Shown: positions 34,829 to 44,250, counted from the first letter of the stretch. The stretch is DNA of 64,000 nucleotides from an uncultured Paracoccaceae bacterium (GCA_947500775.1 CANMTD010000002.1:558001-622000); one strand, 5' to 3'. Made by a program: numbers and translations. The notes: a model not told the origin generated them from the letters alone.

Positions 34829-35770
34829 GTGATTAAACTGCGCATGCCTTTACTAGCGGCGCTGGCCCTGATCGGGCTTGCGTCCTGCGACATGCCGGCG
34901 CCGGTCGATCCGGCGCCGGTCACCTCACCAAGACCCGGGGCAAAACCCCGGCCCGCGCCCTCGGCCGCCAGCGTGGCCATGGCCCGGCACTTTGCCCGCG
35001 TGCAGGCCGATCTGGTGGCGCGCGGGTTGCTGCGCACCGATGGCGGCGGCCCGGACGTGCCGTTTTCCGCGCGCACGCTGGCCGATAATTTCGTCAAGAT
35101 CGCGCTTTACGACGAATACACCAATCAGGGCGGGCATTTGGTGGCCCGCTCAACCAAAAGCCGCCTGCGCCGGTGGGAAGAACCTGTCCAGCTTGGCGTG
35201 GTCTTCGGCGACAGCGTCACACCCGAAAACCGGGCCGTCGACCAAAGAGAGGTCCGGCACTTTGCCAGACGCCTGACCCGCGCCAGCGGATTTCCGGTGA
35301 CCGTGACCTCGCCCAAAGCGGCGAATTTCCACGTCCTGTTCCTAAGCGAAGACGACCGGCGCGATTTTGCCCCGCGCATCCGCGCCCTGGTGCCCGGCAT
35401 CGACCACAGAGACCTGAAGACAATTATCGATATGCCGCGATCCACCTTTTGCCTGGTCTTCGCGTTTTCCAAAGGCACGGGGTCAACCTACACCCATGCC
35501 CTGGCCGTGATCCGGGCGGAACATCCCGATCTTCTGCGCAAATCCTGCATCCACGAAGAACTGGCGCAGGGGCTGGGTCTGGCCAACGACAGCCCCAATG
35601 CCCGCCCGTCGGTCTTCAACGATGATGAAGAATTCGCATTTCTGACCACACATGACGAACTGCTGCTGAAAATGCTGTACGATCCGCGGCTGACGCCGGG
35701 CATGACCCCCGAACAGGCCCGCCCCACGGTCCAGATGATCGCGGCAGAGCTTTTGGGTGGAGAAAGCTGA
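34829..35770 (+). CDS. DUF2927 lipoprotein
   Basis: Protein of 313 residues. A GTG start at 34829 gives a signal with lipobox LASC (Cys about residue 20) followed by a Pro-rich linker. The folded part holds the DUF2927 features, including CIHEELAQGLGLANDS (about residue 232), where HEELAQ recalls a metallopeptidase helix, although the third ligand is not apparent. It follows telA after 9 bases, suggesting a role in the same envelope system. Enzyme activity is unproven. Confidence 0.75.
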   Translation: MIKLRMPLLAALALIGLASCDMPAPVDPAPVTSPRPGAKPRPAPSAASVAMARHFARVQADLVARGLLRTDGGGPDVPFSARTLADNFVKIALYDEYTNQGGHLVARSTKSRLRRWEEPVQLGVVFGDSVTPENRAVDQREVRHFARRLTRASGFPVTVTSPKAANFHVLFLSEDDRRDFAPRIRALVPGIDHRDLKTIIDMPRSTFCLVFAFSKGTGSTYTHALAVIRAEHPDLLRKSCIHEELAQGLGLANDSPNARPSVFNDDEEFAFLTTHDELLLKMLYDPRLTPGMTPEQARPTVQMIAAELLGGES

Positions 35771-35878
35771 CCAAAGAACCGGTCTGGCCGCCGCTGCGAC
35801 GGCCCGACCGATAACCAGCGTGGCCCGACAAATCCGACTGCGCTATACTGACGATCAAACGTGTGCTGAGGGCTTATC

Positions 35879-37003
35879 ATGGGTATTTTCGATTTTCTGT
35901 CCGGTGAATTCATCGACGTGATCCATTGGGTGGACGACACCCGCGACACGATGGTCTGGCGGTTCGAACGCGAAGACCACGAAATCAAATACGGCGCCAA
36001 GCTGACCGTGCGCGAAGGTCAGGCGGCGGTCTTCGTGCACGAAGGCCAGCTGGCCGATGTGTTCACCCCCGGGCTTTACATGTTGGAAACCAACAACATG
36101 CCGGTCCTGACGACGCTGAACCACTGGGATCACGGGTTCAAAAGCCCGTTCAAATCCGAAATCTATTACGTCAACACGACGCGGTTCAACGATCTGAAAT
36201 GGGGCACCAAGAACCCGATCATGCTGCGCGATCCCGAATTCGGACCGACCCGCCTGCGCGCCTATGGCACCTACAGCATCAAGGTCAGCGACCCCGCGCG
36301 GTTCCTGACTGAAATCGTGGGCACCGACGGCGAATTCACCATGGATGAGATCAGCTATCAGATCCGCAACATCATCGTGCAGGAGTTTTCGCGGGTGATC
36401 GCAAGCGCCGGAATTCCGGTGCTGGACATGGCCGCCAACACCGCCGATCTGGGCAAGCTGGTGGCCGCACAGATCAGCGGCACGCTGGATCAATACGGGT
36501 TGTCGATGCCCGAGCTTTACATCGAAAACATCAGCCTGCCCCCCGCCGTGGAAGAGGCGCTGGACAAGCGCACCTCCATGGGTCTGGCCGGCGATCTGGG
36601 CCGGTTCACCCAATATTCCGCCTCCGAAGCGATGACCGCCGCCGCCCGCAACCCGTCATCGGCAGGCGGCGGCATGGGTGCCGGTCTGGGCGCGGGCCTT
36701 GGCATGGCGATGGCCGGTCAGATGGCGCAGACGGGCCCCTGGGGGCAAATCGCCCCGCAACCGGCCCCGGCGGCCCCACCTGCCCCGCCCCCGGTCGAAC
36801 ATGTCTGGCACATTGCCAGGGATGGCGCCACGCAGGGTCCGTTTTCCAAGGCCGATCTTGGCCGCATGGCGACCGAAGGCGCGCTGACCCGCGGCACCCA
36901 TGTCTGGACCCCCGGTCAGGACGGTTGGAAAACCGCCGATGAGGTGGCCGAACTGGCGCAGCTTTTTACCATCCTGCCCCCGCCCCCGCCGCCGGGCGTC
37001 TGA
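35879..37003 (+). CDS. SPFH-domain protein with C-terminal GYF_2 domain (YdjI-like)
   Basis: Protein of 374 residues. Residues about 1-260 form the virion-core-like SPFH domain (MGIFDFLSGEFIDVIHWVDD, VREGQAAVFVHEGQLADVF), like Bacillus YdjI. A Gly/Ala and Pro-rich linker follows. The last about 70 residues are a GYF_2 peptide-binding domain (WHIARDGATQGPFSKADLGR). A TATACT hexamer at about 35843 may be its own -10 element. The zinc-ribbon gene downstream is a typical SPFH partner. Confidence 0.85.
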   Translation: MGIFDFLSGEFIDVIHWVDDTRDTMVWRFEREDHEIKYGAKLTVREGQAAVFVHEGQLADVFTPGLYMLETNNMPVLTTLNHWDHGFKSPFKSEIYYVNTTRFNDLKWGTKNPIMLRDPEFGPTRLRAYGTYSIKVSDPARFLTEIVGTDGEFTMDEISYQIRNIIVQEFSRVIASAGIPVLDMAANTADLGKLVAAQISGTLDQYGLSMPELYIENISLPPAVEEALDKRTSMGLAGDLGRFTQYSASEAMTAAARNPSSAGGGMGAGLGAGLGMAMAGQMAQTGPWGQIAPQPAPAAPPAPPPVEHVWHIARDGATQGPFSKADLGRMATEGALTRGTHVWTPGQDGWKTADEVAELAQLFTILPPPPPPGV

Positions 37004-37098
37004 GCAAGACCATGGCAAGCCGCCGCCCCGTTTCGGTTTAAAGGACACCGCGCTTTGGATCATGGCTCCGAAAGCCCTGCACAAGTATCTGTAAAACG

Positions 37099-38190
37099 AT
37101 GACCGCCCAAGAGCACCGCTTTCCCTGCGACCAATGCGGATCGGATTTCCGGTTCGATCCGGAAACGGCGCGGCTGCTGTGCGATCACTGCGGCAATACG
37201 CAGGATATCGAAGGCACCGGCTGGCAGAACCAGCCGATCCGCGAGCTGGATTTCCGCGCCGCGATCGAGGCGCATCTGCCAACGGCCGAAATCGAAGAGA
37301 CCCGGGTGCTGTCGTGTGAAAACTGCGGCGCCCAGTTCGAGTTCGACCGCGACAGCCACGCCGCCGAATGCCCGTTCTGCGCCACGCCCATCGTCACCGA
37401 CACCGGCACCCACCGCCAGATCAAGCCAAAGGCGCTGCTGCCCTTTGCCATGGACGAACGCACCGCGCGCCGGGCGATGACCGACTGGCTGGGCCGGTTG
37501 TGGTTCGCGCCCAACGGGTTGCAGGACTATGCCCGCAAGGGGCGCCAGATGCAGGGGATCTATGTTCCCTACTGGACCTTCGACGCTGACACGAAATCGA
37601 CCTATCACGGCGAACGCGGCACGGTGTATTATGAAACCCGCACGGTGATGCGGGATGGCAAGCGCGAACAGGTCCGGGTGCAGAAAATCCGCTGGACCCG
37701 CGCCTCGGGCCGGGTGGCGCGGTTTTTCGACGATGTTCTGGTGCTGGCCAGCCGCAGCCTGCCCAAACGGTTCACCGACGGGCTTGAACCTTGGGACCTG
37801 ACCGCGCTGGAACCCTACCGCCCCGAATATCTGGCCGGATTTCGCGCCGAAGGCTACACCGTGCCGCTGCAGGACGGGTTTGGCGAGGCGCGTCAATACA
37901 TGGACCGGATGATCGAACGGGACGTGAAATTCGACATCGGCGGCGACCGGCAGCGCATCCACGAGCTGGACACGCAGATCGGAGCTGTGACGTTCAAACA
38001 CATCCTGCTGCCGGTCTGGCTGGCGGCTTATAAATACCGCGGCAAAAGCTATCGGTTTGTGGTGAACGGGCGCACCGGTCGGGTACAGGGCGAACGCCCG
38101 TGGTCCGCCTGGAAAATCACCCTTGCGGTGATCGCACTGGCGATTGCAGCGGCGGCCATCGGTTATGTCATCGCGCTGAACCAGCAATGA
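37099..38190 (+). CDS. Zinc-ribbon membrane protein (TFIIB-type, YdjG-like)
   Basis: Protein of 363 residues with two zinc ribbons at the N-terminus: CDQCG with CDHCG (about residues 9-34) and CENCG with CPFC (about 74-95). A long soluble domain follows (VPYWTFDADTKSTYHGERG and similar segments), then one C-terminal membrane helix (KITLAVIALAIAAAAIGYVI). The layout resembles Bacillus YdjG, which works with an SPFH protein at the membrane. It closes the cluster; a hairpin at 38193 separates it from the convergent hsp20. Confidence 0.8.
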   Translation: MTAQEHRFPCDQCGSDFRFDPETARLLCDHCGNTQDIEGTGWQNQPIRELDFRAAIEAHLPTAEIEETRVLSCENCGAQFEFDRDSHAAECPFCATPIVTDTGTHRQIKPKALLPFAMDERTARRAMTDWLGRLWFAPNGLQDYARKGRQMQGIYVPYWTFDADTKSTYHGERGTVYYETRTVMRDGKREQVRVQKIRWTRASGRVARFFDDVLVLASRSLPKRFTDGLEPWDLTALEPYRPEYLAGFRAEGYTVPLQDGFGEARQYMDRMIERDVKFDIGGDRQRIHELDTQIGAVTFKHILLPVWLAAYKYRGKSYRFVVNGRTGRVQGERPWSAWKITLAVIALAIAAAAIGYVIALNQQ

Positions 38191-38192
38191 CA

Positions 38193-38217
38193 CAGGCCCC
38201 GGGGATGCCGGGGCCTG
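38193..38217. terminator. Hairpin between convergent zinc-ribbon and hsp20 genes
   Basis: CAGGCCCCGG pairs perfectly with CCGGGGCCTG around GGATG. It starts 3 bases after the zinc-ribbon stop and 12 bases before the hsp20 stop. It lacks a T-run, so termination strength is uncertain. Confidence 0.55.
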
Positions 38218-38228
38218 CAACCATGCCT

Positions 38229-38648
38229 TTAACCACGCCCGATGGGAATTTCGGTCGCACCGCTGCCCGCGTCAGCCGGTTTTTTGCCGATGGTCACGGT
38301 CAGAACGCCCTCTTTCAGCACCGCGCCCACCGCCGCGCCATCCGCATCGGGCGGCAATCTGAAACTGCGCGAAAACGACCCGTACTGACGTTCGCTGAAA
38401 TACCAGCTGTCGGTCTTTTCCTCGCGTTCCGCGCGTTTTTCGCCCTTCACGGTGATAACCCCGTCTTCCATGCTGACCGAGATATCCTTTTCCGCCACGC
38501 CGGGCAGTTCCAGAACGATGTTATACCCATTATCGCCCACCGATGCCTCCGAGGCCGGGGCGAACCAATCGGCCACCCGCGCCGTCATTTGCCGAAACGG
38601 ATCATAGAGCGACGGCCAGAAGCCGGACGAATGCGTACTCTCAACCAT
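38229..38648 (-). CDS. Hsp20/alpha-crystallin small heat-shock protein
   Basis: ATP-independent holdase chaperone of 139 residues. Start set at 38648 (MVESTHSSG), preceded by AGGAGAG. The alpha-crystallin domain runs from NGYNIVLELPGVAEKDISVS through GVITVKGEK to LKEGVLTVTIGKK, ending in the IPIG motif used for oligomer assembly. A CRP/FNR-type box (38714-38727) lies in its upstream region, so oxygen or redox control is likely. Confidence 0.92.
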   Translation of the reverse strand: MVESTHSSGFWPSLYDPFRQMTARVADWFAPASEASVGDNGYNIVLELPGVAEKDISVSMEDGVITVKGEKRAEREEKTDSWYFSERQYGSFSRSFRLPPDADGAAVGAVLKEGVLTVTIGKKPADAGSGATEIPIGRG

Positions 38649-38713
38649 ATCATCTCTCCTTTTCTGCGTGCCTTGCACCAATGAAAGCTTTGTCTGAAAT
38701 GGCGAAATTGTCT

Positions 38714-38727
38714 TTGACGCACGTCAA
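38714..38727. promoter_or_regulatory. CRP/FNR-family binding site between hsp20 and dtd
   Basis: TTGACGCACGTCAA fits the TTGAY-N4-RTCAA layout of FnrL/Dnr-type sites, within a larger perfect inverted repeat at 38713-38728. It is 66 bases upstream of the hsp20 start and 48 bases upstream of the dtd start, so it could serve either gene. Confidence 0.6.
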
Positions 38728-38774
38728 AATTCGGCGTCAATTGGCCCCCACCGATCAACCGTCAAAGGGTCAAC

Positions 38775-39227
38775 ATGCGCGCATTTGTTCAACGGGTCAC
38801 CCAGGCTTCGGTCAGCGTCGAAGGGGACGTGATCGGCCAGATCGAGGGCGGGTTGATGATCCTGATCTGCGCCATGCAGGGCGATACGACCGCCGATGCC
38901 GACCAGATGGCCGCCAAGATATCGAAACTGCGCATCTTTCGTGACGCGGCGGGCAAGATGAACCGGTCACTGATCGATGTCGGCGGCGCCGCATTGGTGG
39001 TCAGCCAGTTCACCCTGGCCGCCGATACCTCGCGCGGCAATCGCCCGGGCTTTTCCACCGCCGCCCCGCCCGACGAAGGCAACGCCCTGTATCTGCATTT
39101 TGCCGACCAGTTGCGCGCCTTGGGTATTCCCACCGAAACCGGGTCATTTGGTGCCGATATGGCGGTATCCCTGACCAATGACGGGCCGGTCAGCCTGTGG
39201 CTGGACAGTGCGTCGCCTAAAAATTAG
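38775..39227 (+). CDS. dtd: D-aminoacyl-tRNA deacylase
   Basis: Cleaves D-amino acids from mischarged tRNAs. The 150 residues include [20 protein letters not shown], the SQFTL catalytic motif and the NDGPVSLW motif with the Gly-cisPro dipeptide that excludes L-amino acids. Normal length; single gene. Confidence 0.95.
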   Translation: MRAFVQRVTQASVSVEGDVIGQIEGGLMILICAMQGDTTADADQMAAKISKLRIFRDAAGKMNRSLIDVGGAALVVSQFTLAADTSRGNRPGFSTAAPPDEGNALYLHFADQLRALGIPTETGSFGADMAVSLTNDGPVSLWLDSASPKN

Positions 39228-39323
39228 GCATATGCTTTGCCAATACCCAGCAATATGCCCGCGCAAATGAGGATTGAGCCGTCAGACACTTGCGGCCCCG
39301 GTGGGATTTCTTAACCTGATCTC

Positions 39324-40751
39324 ATGAATGACACGCCCCGCTTTTTTGACGAGCTCTTTCAGGCAGATGGTGGCCCGCGTGAACCTTACCATGGGTTCAA
39401 CAACTGGTTCTGCAACGAAGACCTCAAGCGCCTGCAAAAGAAATCCCGCGAAGCCGAGACGTTTTTCCGGCGCACCGGTATCACCTTCAATGTTTATGGT
39501 CAGGACGAAGCCGACGAACGGCTGATCCCCTTTGACGTCGTGCCCCGGATCATTTCGGCGCGCGAATGGGCGCGGCTGACGGCGGGCATCGAACAAAGGG
39601 TGCGCGCGATCAACGCTTTTCTGTACGATATCTATCACCGGCAGGAAATCATCCGCGCAGGCCGCATTCCGGTCGATCTTATCGCCAAGAACGACGCGTT
39701 CCAGCCCGAAATGATCGGCGTTTCGCCCCCCGGCGGGGTCTATACCCATATCGTCGGGGTCGATCTGGTGCGCACCGGCCCGGATGAGTTTTTCGTGCTC
39801 GAAGACAACGCCCGCACCCCCTCGGGCGTGTCCTATATGCTGGAAAACCGCGAAACCATGCTGCAGATGTTCCCCGAGCTGTTCAGCCGGATCAAGGTGC
39901 GGCAGGTCAATGATTACCCGATCCGGCTGCACCGGTCGCTGACCGCCTGTGCGCCGCCAGCCTGCACCGGCAAACCGGTGGTCGGGGTTCTGACGCCGGG
40001 CATCCACAACTCAGCCTATTTCGAACATTCGTTTCTGGCCGACCACATGGGCGTCGAACTGGTCGAAGGCAACGATCTGCGGGTGATGGACGGGCGCATC
40101 GCCATGCGCACGACCCGCGGATATACCCCGATTGACGTGCTGTATCGCCGGGTCGACGACGATTATCTGGACCCGCTGACCTTCAACCCCGACAGCATGC
40201 TGGGCGTGCCCGGCATCATGGATGTGTACCGATCCGGCGGGATCACCATCGCCAACGCCCCCGGCACCGGGATTGCCGACGACAAGGCGATCTATAGCTA
40301 TATGCCTGATATCGTTGAATTCTATACGGGCGAAAAGGCGATCCTGAAAAACGTGCCGACGTGGCGCTGCGCCGAACCCGACGCCCTGGCCCATGTGCTG
40401 GACAACCTAGAAGAACTGGTGGTCAAAGAGGTGCATGGATCGGGCGGTTACGGGATGCTGGTGGGGCCTGCCGCGTCAAAGCGCGAAATCGCCGCCTTCC
40501 GCGCCAAGCTGGAATCCAATCCCGGCAACTATATCGCCCAGCCAACGCTGGCCCTGTCGACGGTGCCGATCCTGACCAAGGCCGGGCTGGCCCCGCGTCA
40601 CGTCGATCTGCGCCCCTTTGTTCTGGTTTCGCCCGACAAGATCGACATCACCCCCGGCGGCCTGACCCGTGTCGCGCTGAAAAGCGGCTCTCTGGTGGTC
40701 AATTCCAGTCAGGGTGGCGGCACCAAAGACACCTGGGTTCTGGAGGAATAG
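39324..40751 (+). CDS. Circularly permuted ATP-grasp type 2 family protein
   Basis: Protein of 475 residues with the DUF404-DUF407 arrangement. It contains GGVYTHIVGVDLVRTGPDEF, EDNARTPSGVSYMLENRE and the ATP-binding segment VVKEVHGSGGYGMLVGP. It is predicted to be an ATP-dependent carboxylate-amine ligase that joins an amino acid or peptide. It begins a four-gene operon with alpha-E, transglutaminase and Anbu, with gaps of 3, 3 and 26 bases. The substrate is unknown. Confidence 0.9.
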   Translation: MNDTPRFFDELFQADGGPREPYHGFNNWFCNEDLKRLQKKSREAETFFRRTGITFNVYGQDEADERLIPFDVVPRIISAREWARLTAGIEQRVRAINAFLYDIYHRQEIIRAGRIPVDLIAKNDAFQPEMIGVSPPGGVYTHIVGVDLVRTGPDEFFVLEDNARTPSGVSYMLENRETMLQMFPELFSRIKVRQVNDYPIRLHRSLTACAPPACTGKPVVGVLTPGIHNSAYFEHSFLADHMGVELVEGNDLRVMDGRIAMRTTRGYTPIDVLYRRVDDDYLDPLTFNPDSMLGVPGIMDVYRSGGITIANAPGTGIADDKAIYSYMPDIVEFYTGEKAILKNVPTWRCAEPDALAHVLDNLEELVVKEVHGSGGYGMLVGPAASKREIAAFRAKLESNPGNYIAQPTLALSTVPILTKAGLAPRHVDLRPFVLVSPDKIDITPGGLTRVALKSGSLVVNSSQGGGTKDTWVLEE

Positions 40752-40754
40752 GCC

Positions 40755-41699
40755 ATGCTGGGAAAAACTGCCGGCGGGCTTTTTTGGATGTTTCGCTATC
40801 TGGAACGCTCGGAAAACACCGCGCGCCTGATCGAGGCCGGGTTCCGCATCGCGCTGACCCGCCCCGATTCCGCCGCCTCGGAATGGGCCTCGGTGCTGGA
40901 TGCGGCCGGATCGCGACAGGCCTATAACCAGCTTTACGATGACAATTACGAGGCAGGATCGGTCGTCGATTTCCTGCTGCGGGAAAAATCCAACCCGTCA
41001 TCGGTCATGACCGCCTTCGATTCCGCCCGCAACAACGCCAGACTGGTGCGCACCGCCCTGACCCGCGAGGTCTGGGAGGCTGTCAACGAAAGCTGGATGA
41101 CCCTGCGGGACGCGCTGAAACGCACCGTGCGCGAACCCGATCTGCCGGGCGTTCTGGGCCTGATCCGCCGACAAAGCGCGCTGGTGCGCGGGGCGATGCA
41201 TGGCAGCATGCTGCGCAACGACGTGTTCGATTTTTCACGGATCGGCACCTTTCTGGAACGGGCTGACAACACCGCCCGGATATTGGACGTCAAATACTAC
41301 GTCCTGTTGCCGTCGATGTCGCAGATCGGATCGTCGCTGGACAATGTGCAATGGGAAACCATCCTGCGGTCGGTCGCGGGGCAACGGTCGTATCGCTGGT
41401 TGAACGGCACCGACCTGACCCCGCGCGGCATCGCCGAATTTCTGATCCTTGATGGGCGTATGCCGCGGTCACTGTATTTCTGCGTGTCCAAGATGCAGGG
41501 CAACATGGGGTATCTGGCCCGCGAATACGGCTGCGATCTTCCCGGCAACGAATTGGTGGGCACCCTGCGCGATCAGCTTCAGGGCACCGATATCGACGCG
41601 ATTTTTGAAACCGGCCTGCATGAATTCATCGTCGAGTTCCTGCGGGACAACGGTCGGCTGGCCGCCCAGATTGAACAGGATTTTCGGTTTTATGGATAA
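40755..41699 (+). CDS. Alpha-E (DUF403) domain protein
   Basis: All-helical protein of 314 residues beginning MLGKTAGGLFWMFRYLERSE, the family hallmark, with further conserved YLERADNTARILD-like segments (FLERADNTARILDVKYYVLL). It recurs beside ATP-grasp type 2 and transglutaminase genes and is thought to act with the ligase. No enzymatic motif is visible. Confidence 0.9.
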   Translation: MLGKTAGGLFWMFRYLERSENTARLIEAGFRIALTRPDSAASEWASVLDAAGSRQAYNQLYDDNYEAGSVVDFLLREKSNPSSVMTAFDSARNNARLVRTALTREVWEAVNESWMTLRDALKRTVREPDLPGVLGLIRRQSALVRGAMHGSMLRNDVFDFSRIGTFLERADNTARILDVKYYVLLPSMSQIGSSLDNVQWETILRSVAGQRSYRWLNGTDLTPRGIAEFLILDGRMPRSLYFCVSKMQGNMGYLAREYGCDLPGNELVGTLRDQLQGTDIDAIFETGLHEFIVEFLRDNGRLAAQIEQDFRFYG

Positions 41700-41702
41700 G
41701 CA

Positions 41703-42506
41703 ATGCATCTGAAAATCTCGCACCACACCTCTTATCGCTATGAGCGCCCCTTGTCTTATGGCCTGCAAGAGCTGCGGCTGACGCCCAAAAACCGGCCCAG
41801 CCAGACGGTGGCCAAATGGGACATCGCCGTGACCGGCGCCAAGACCGAGCTGGAGTTCGAAGACCAGCACATGAACCATGTCACCATGCTCAGCTTTCAG
41901 GGCGCGGGGCATGAGATCACCATCACCTGTTCGGGCGAGATTGACACCTTTGATACCAACGGTGTCATCGGCAAACACGCGGGCTTTGCCCCGTTGTGGT
42001 ATTTTACCCGCTCGACCGATCTGACCCGCGCGGGAAATCAGACCCGCAAGATCAGCAAGGGCCTGATGTCCGAAGAAACCGACCCGATCGAACGCTTGCA
42101 TGCCCTGTCCCGGCGCATCGCCAATGAGGTCAGCTATGAAACCGGGATGACCCATGCCCAGACCACCGCCGAAGAGGCGTTGCAGGCCGGGCGCGGCGTC
42201 TGTCAGGATCATGCCCATATCTTCATTGCGGCCGCCCGCGCGATGGGCACGCCCGCGCGCTATGTCTCGGGCTATCTGATGATGAACGACCGGGTCGATC
42301 AGGATGCCAGCCACGCCTGGGCCGAAGCCTTTGTCGACGGAATCGGCTGGATCGGGTTCGACGTGTCCAATGCGATCTGCCCCGACGATCGCTATGTGCG
42401 TGTCGCCACCGGGCTGGATTACCGCGAGGCCGCACCGATTCACGGGCTGCGGATGGGCGATCACGGCGAAGAAGCACTTGAGGTCTCGATCCAGGTACAG
42501 CAATAG
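41703..42506 (+). CDS. Transglutaminase family protein
   Basis: Protein of 267 residues with an N-terminal beta domain (LKISHHTSYRYERPLSYGLQ) and a transglutaminase-like core. The catalytic triad is visible: Cys in GRGVCQDHAHIFIAAARAMG, His in DASHAWAEAFVDG and Asp in GFDVSN. It may be a peptidase or amide exchanger that reverses or processes the product of the ATP-grasp ligase. Third gene of the operon. Confidence 0.9.
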   Translation: MHLKISHHTSYRYERPLSYGLQELRLTPKNRPSQTVAKWDIAVTGAKTELEFEDQHMNHVTMLSFQGAGHEITITCSGEIDTFDTNGVIGKHAGFAPLWYFTRSTDLTRAGNQTRKISKGLMSEETDPIERLHALSRRIANEVSYETGMTHAQTTAEEALQAGRGVCQDHAHIFIAAARAMGTPARYVSGYLMMNDRVDQDASHAWAEAFVDGIGWIGFDVSNAICPDDRYVRVATGLDYREAAPIHGLRMGDHGEEALEVSIQVQQ

Positions 42507-42532
42507 TCGGGAAAACATCACGAGGGCGGAAC

Positions 42533-43273
42533 ATGACCTATTGCGTGGGCATGCGTTTGAACAGCGGCCTGATCTTCATGGCCGATACGCGCACCAATGC
42601 GGGCATCGACAATATTTCGACATTCCGGAAAATGTACAGCTGGTCGGTGCCGGGCAAATCCGCGATTACGGTGATGACCGCCGGCAATCTGGCGACCACG
42701 CAGGCGGTGATCAGCCTGCTTGAGGAACGGTCGAAATCCGTCGACGAACGCAACCCTTCGATTCTGGAACAGCCGTCGATGTTTCAGGTCGCGCGTCTGG
42801 TGGGCGACACCCTGCGCGAGGTGATCTCGGAACATGCCGAAGGCGGCCAGCGCGCCGACAGTTCGTTCCATGCCACCATTATCGTCGGCGGCCAGATCGG
42901 CGATGGCGAACCCCGCCTGTTCCTGATCTATCCCGAAGGCAACTTTATCGAAGCCTCTGAGGACACGCCCTTTTTCCAGATCGGCGAAACCAAATACGGC
43001 CGCCCCATTCTGGTGCGCGCCTATGATCCCGACATGAGCTTTGCCGAGGCGATCAAGCTGATGCTGGTGTCCTTTGATTCCACCATCAAGGCGAATCTGT
43101 CGGTGGGCATGCCGCTGGATTACCAGACCTATACCACCAACAGCCTGACCCCCGGCACGATCCACCGCATCGAACGCGACGATCCCTATTTCGAAACGGT
43201 GTCCAACGGTTGGGGGGACGCGCTGCGGCTGGCCTTTGACAGCCTGCCGCCGTTTGAACGGTCAACCGACTGA
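42533..43273 (+). CDS. Anbu, proteasome-like N-terminal-nucleophile hydrolase
   Basis: Bacterial ancestral-beta-subunit (Anbu/BPH) protein of 246 residues. It begins MTYCVGMRLNSGLIFMADTR; removal of Met exposes Thr, the expected N-terminal nucleophile. ADTRTNAG, then ISTFRKMYSW and VMTAGNLATTQAV are family features with the conserved Asp and Lys. Anbu particles form open helical rings rather than closed proteasomes, and their substrate is unknown. This is the fourth gene of the operon, 26 bases behind the transglutaminase. Confidence 0.9.
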   Translation: MTYCVGMRLNSGLIFMADTRTNAGIDNISTFRKMYSWSVPGKSAITVMTAGNLATTQAVISLLEERSKSVDERNPSILEQPSMFQVARLVGDTLREVISEHAEGGQRADSSFHATIIVGGQIGDGEPRLFLIYPEGNFIEASEDTPFFQIGETKYGRPILVRAYDPDMSFAEAIKLMLVSFDSTIKANLSVGMPLDYQTYTTNSLTPGTIHRIERDDPYFETVSNGWGDALRLAFDSLPPFERSTD

Positions 43274-43380
43274 TCCCCGCGCGCACGGGCAATGCACATG
43301 TTCTGTTCAAATCGGCCCTTCCCCCCGCGCCGCTAGCCCGATAACGGTGGCAGGTCGACAGCCTGCGGGGAGGAACAGCA

Positions 43381-44250
43381 TTGGACAATCTGCGCGGCAG
43401 CGTATTGATGATTGCGGCCATGGCCGGTTTTGCCCTTGAGGACATGTTCATCAAACTTGTCTCGGGCGCCCTGCCCGTGGGCCAGATTCTTGTCACCCTT
43501 GGGCTTGGCGGCGGGTTCCTGTTCGCCGTGGCAACGCTGATGCGCGGCGAACGCCTGTGGTCCAGGGTTTTGTTGACCCGTCCTGTGCTGTTGCGCAACT
43601 TGGGCGAGCTGATCGGGACCATCGGCTATGTCACCGCCATCACCCTGACGCCGCTGTCCAGTGTCTCGGCGATCCTGCAGGCCACGCCCCTGGCGGTCAC
43701 ACTGGGGGCTGCGCTGTTTTTCGGGGCCGAGGTCGGCTGGCGACGCTGGAGCGCGATCACCGTGGGGTTCATCGGCGTTCTGATGATCATCCGCCCCGGA
43801 CTGGCCGGGTTTCAGCCCGAATCGCTGTTTGCCGTGGTCGGGGTCATCGGGCTGGCGATCCGCGATCTGGCCACCCGCGCCATGCCCAGAACCGTCAGCA
43901 CCATGCAATTGTCGACCTACGGGTTCCTGACGGTCGTGCCTGCGGGCCTTGTGCTGATGGCCATCGGATCGCCCCCGGTCCAGCCTGATCCCACCGATAT
44001 GCTGCGGCTGATCGGCGCGATATTCATCGGGGCCGCCGGGTATTACGCGATCACCGCCGCCATGCGCGTGGGCGAAATCGCCGTCGTCACCCCGTTCCGC
44101 TATACCCGGCTGCTGTTTGCGCTGATGATCGGCATCGTGGTCTTCGGCGAACGCCCCGACGGCTGGACCCTGGCCGGATCGGCGGTCGTGATCCTCAGCG
44201 GGCTTTACACGCTGTGGCGTGAACGGCGGATGCGCCCCGTCGCGGCGTAA
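43381..44250 (+). CDS. DMT-superfamily (EamA) transporter
   Basis: Inner-membrane transporter of 289 residues with about ten hydrophobic helices in two EamA repeats. The start is TTG at 43381, preceded by GGAGGAACAGCA. Features include MAGFALEDMFIKLVSG near the N-terminus and RYTRLLFALMIGIVVFGERP near the C-terminus. Likely an exporter of metabolites or amino acids; substrate unknown. Confidence 0.85.
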   Translation: MDNLRGSVLMIAAMAGFALEDMFIKLVSGALPVGQILVTLGLGGGFLFAVATLMRGERLWSRVLLTRPVLLRNLGELIGTIGYVTAITLTPLSSVSAILQATPLAVTLGAALFFGAEVGWRRWSAITVGFIGVLMIIRPGLAGFQPESLFAVVGVIGLAIRDLATRAMPRTVSTMQLSTYGFLTVVPAGLVLMAIGSPPVQPDPTDMLRLIGAIFIGAAGYYAITAAMRVGEIAVVTPFRYTRLLFALMIGIVVFGERPDGWTLAGSAVVILSGLYTLWRERRMRPVAA

